DNA of 6,533 bases, taken from contig JAAYZQ010000168.1 in assembly GCA_012514775.1 (NCBI GenBank), forward strand, positions 1 through 6,533, given 5' to 3'. The DNA is from Anaerolineaceae bacterium. Lineage in GTDB: Bacteria > Chloroflexota > Anaerolineae > JAAYZQ01. Position 1 is the stretch's first letter; every line of letters begins with the position of its first letter. The translations under genes and the position numbers were made by a program. Under the pieces are notes generated by a model that saw only the letters and a list, made by a program, of their open reading frames with translations, had not been told where the DNA came from and did no database searches. Of the stretch, positions 5,906-6,533 are shown piece after piece.

Positions 5906-6533
5906 CTACGTGGTCGCATCGCCAGCCTCCGACGGAGGTTCGGCCAGGGCCTTTTGAGCGGCGACGATGAGATCCGCGGCAACGGGCACCGGCACGCAGC
6001 CGGTGTTGATGGTCAGGTGGTAGAGGGTGGCGTCGCGCCAGTCGGCGTCGTGGTAGCGCCGCACATAGTCGAACCGCGCGCGGTCGCTGGTTCGAACGCG
6101 GTTCTGGGCATCACGCCTGCTCAGCTCCATGCGGCGCATGACGATGGCGATGCGATGATTCAACGGCGCTACAACCTGAACGTGGAGGACGCCTGGATCG
6201 TTCCTCAGGAGCGCCTGCCCGCCGCGGCCCAGGACGAGGACGTTGCCTTCGCGGGCCAGACCCTGGATCACCAGCCCCACCATGCGCACATAGCTGTCCA
6301 GCCAGGTGCTGAGGGGCGGCACGGTGGGCGAAAAGAGCCCGGTGAAGGGCAGGGTCATGCCCGGCACGTCAGGGTAGACCGTGCCGGCTTCGTTTACGGG
6401 CAAAAGCCCGGGCATGGCGCGCAGGGCGTTGAGCATACGGTTCGTGAGGCTCCGCTGCCCCTCCGATTCCAACTCGGCCAGGGCGACCCGGGGCACGCCG
6501 GCCTTTTGAGCCGCGCGGTTGATGGTCTCGGCG
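5906..6533 (-). CDS. cytidylate kinase-like protein, C-terminal part (cut by right window edge)
   Basis: The open frame continues past the window edge on the - strand, giving 208 visible residues without the N-terminus. It resembles the cytidylate kinase-like family (Cytidylate_kin2 type). Recognisable segments are an ETINRAAQKAGVPRVALAE stretch at visible residues 2-20, then NVLVLGRGGQALLRN, HVQVVAPLNHRI and a DRARFDYVRRYHDADW segment that resembles a nucleotide-kinase lid, ending in HLTINTGCVPVPVAADLI. The P-loop expected near the start is outside the window, so phosphate-binding capacity cannot be judged. Substrate specificity in this family is poorly defined and I do not assign one. A GTG at 6496 is in frame but internal, because family-like sequence continues upstream of it. 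It is transcribed toward cysS with a 133-base gap. Confidence 0.78.
   Translation of the reverse strand, partial: AETINRAAQKAGVPRVALAELESEGQRSLTNRMLNALRAMPGLLPVNEAGTVYPDVPGMTLPFTGLFSPTVPPLSTWLDSYVRMVGLVIQGLAREGNVLVLGRGGQALLRNDPGVLHVQVVAPLNHRIAIVMRRMELSRRDAQNRVRTSDRARFDYVRRYHDADWRDATLYHLTINTGCVPVPVAADLIVAAQKALAEPPSEAGDATT

Noticed and set aside
6494..6496. GTG as the start of the kinase-like gene
   Set aside because: The 12 codons upstream are in frame and give the family-like stretch ETINRAAQKAG, so the gene continues past the window edge.

Overview
This is a G+C-rich bacterial chromosome segment, roughly two-thirds G+C judged by eye, holding ordinary housekeeping genes and two membrane or metal-cofactor genes whose exact job is unclear. 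I see no mobile element, CRISPR array or phage gene. A Chloroflexota origin (Anaerolineae or Caldilineae-like) is my best guess. It rests on the base composition, the style of the cytidylate kinase-like and cobalamin-type radical SAM proteins, and the gene mix; I could not test it by a search.

Left part, + strand (1-1767): the last 109 codons of imidazolonepropionase (hutI, histidine degradation). Eight bases later comes a 475-residue protein with about 12 membrane helices. Its histidines fall in helices 2, 6 and 10, the helices that carry metal ligands in heme-copper oxidase subunit I, but the His-His pair expected in helix 7 is missing. This is the most unusual item in the window.

Middle, + strand (1768-3533): a 174-base gap holds an 8-bp inverted repeat and an extended -10 promoter candidate. 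Next is a 481-residue cobalamin-binding-type radical SAM enzyme of unknown substrate. Its stop codon lies inside the -35 box of a consensus promoter (TTGACA, 16 bases, TATAAT), which drives a tRNA-Tyr(GUA) gene with an encoded CCA end. A strong hairpin follows the tRNA.

Right part, - strand (3473-6533): reading leftward, a cytidylate kinase-like gene cut by the window edge, then a 133-base gap with an 8-bp inverted repeat and a strong Shine-Dalgarno site, then cysS (cysteinyl-tRNA synthetase), then rlmB (23S rRNA 2'-O-methyltransferase of the SPOUT/TrmH family) 14 bases after cysS. The rlmB reading frame runs through the tRNA's terminator hairpin and ends inside the tRNA gene on the opposite strand, so the two units converge and overlap.

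The translation genes (tRNA-Tyr, cysS, rlmB) form the functional core. The hutI fragment, the oxidase-like protein and the radical SAM enzyme have no visible pathway link to them.
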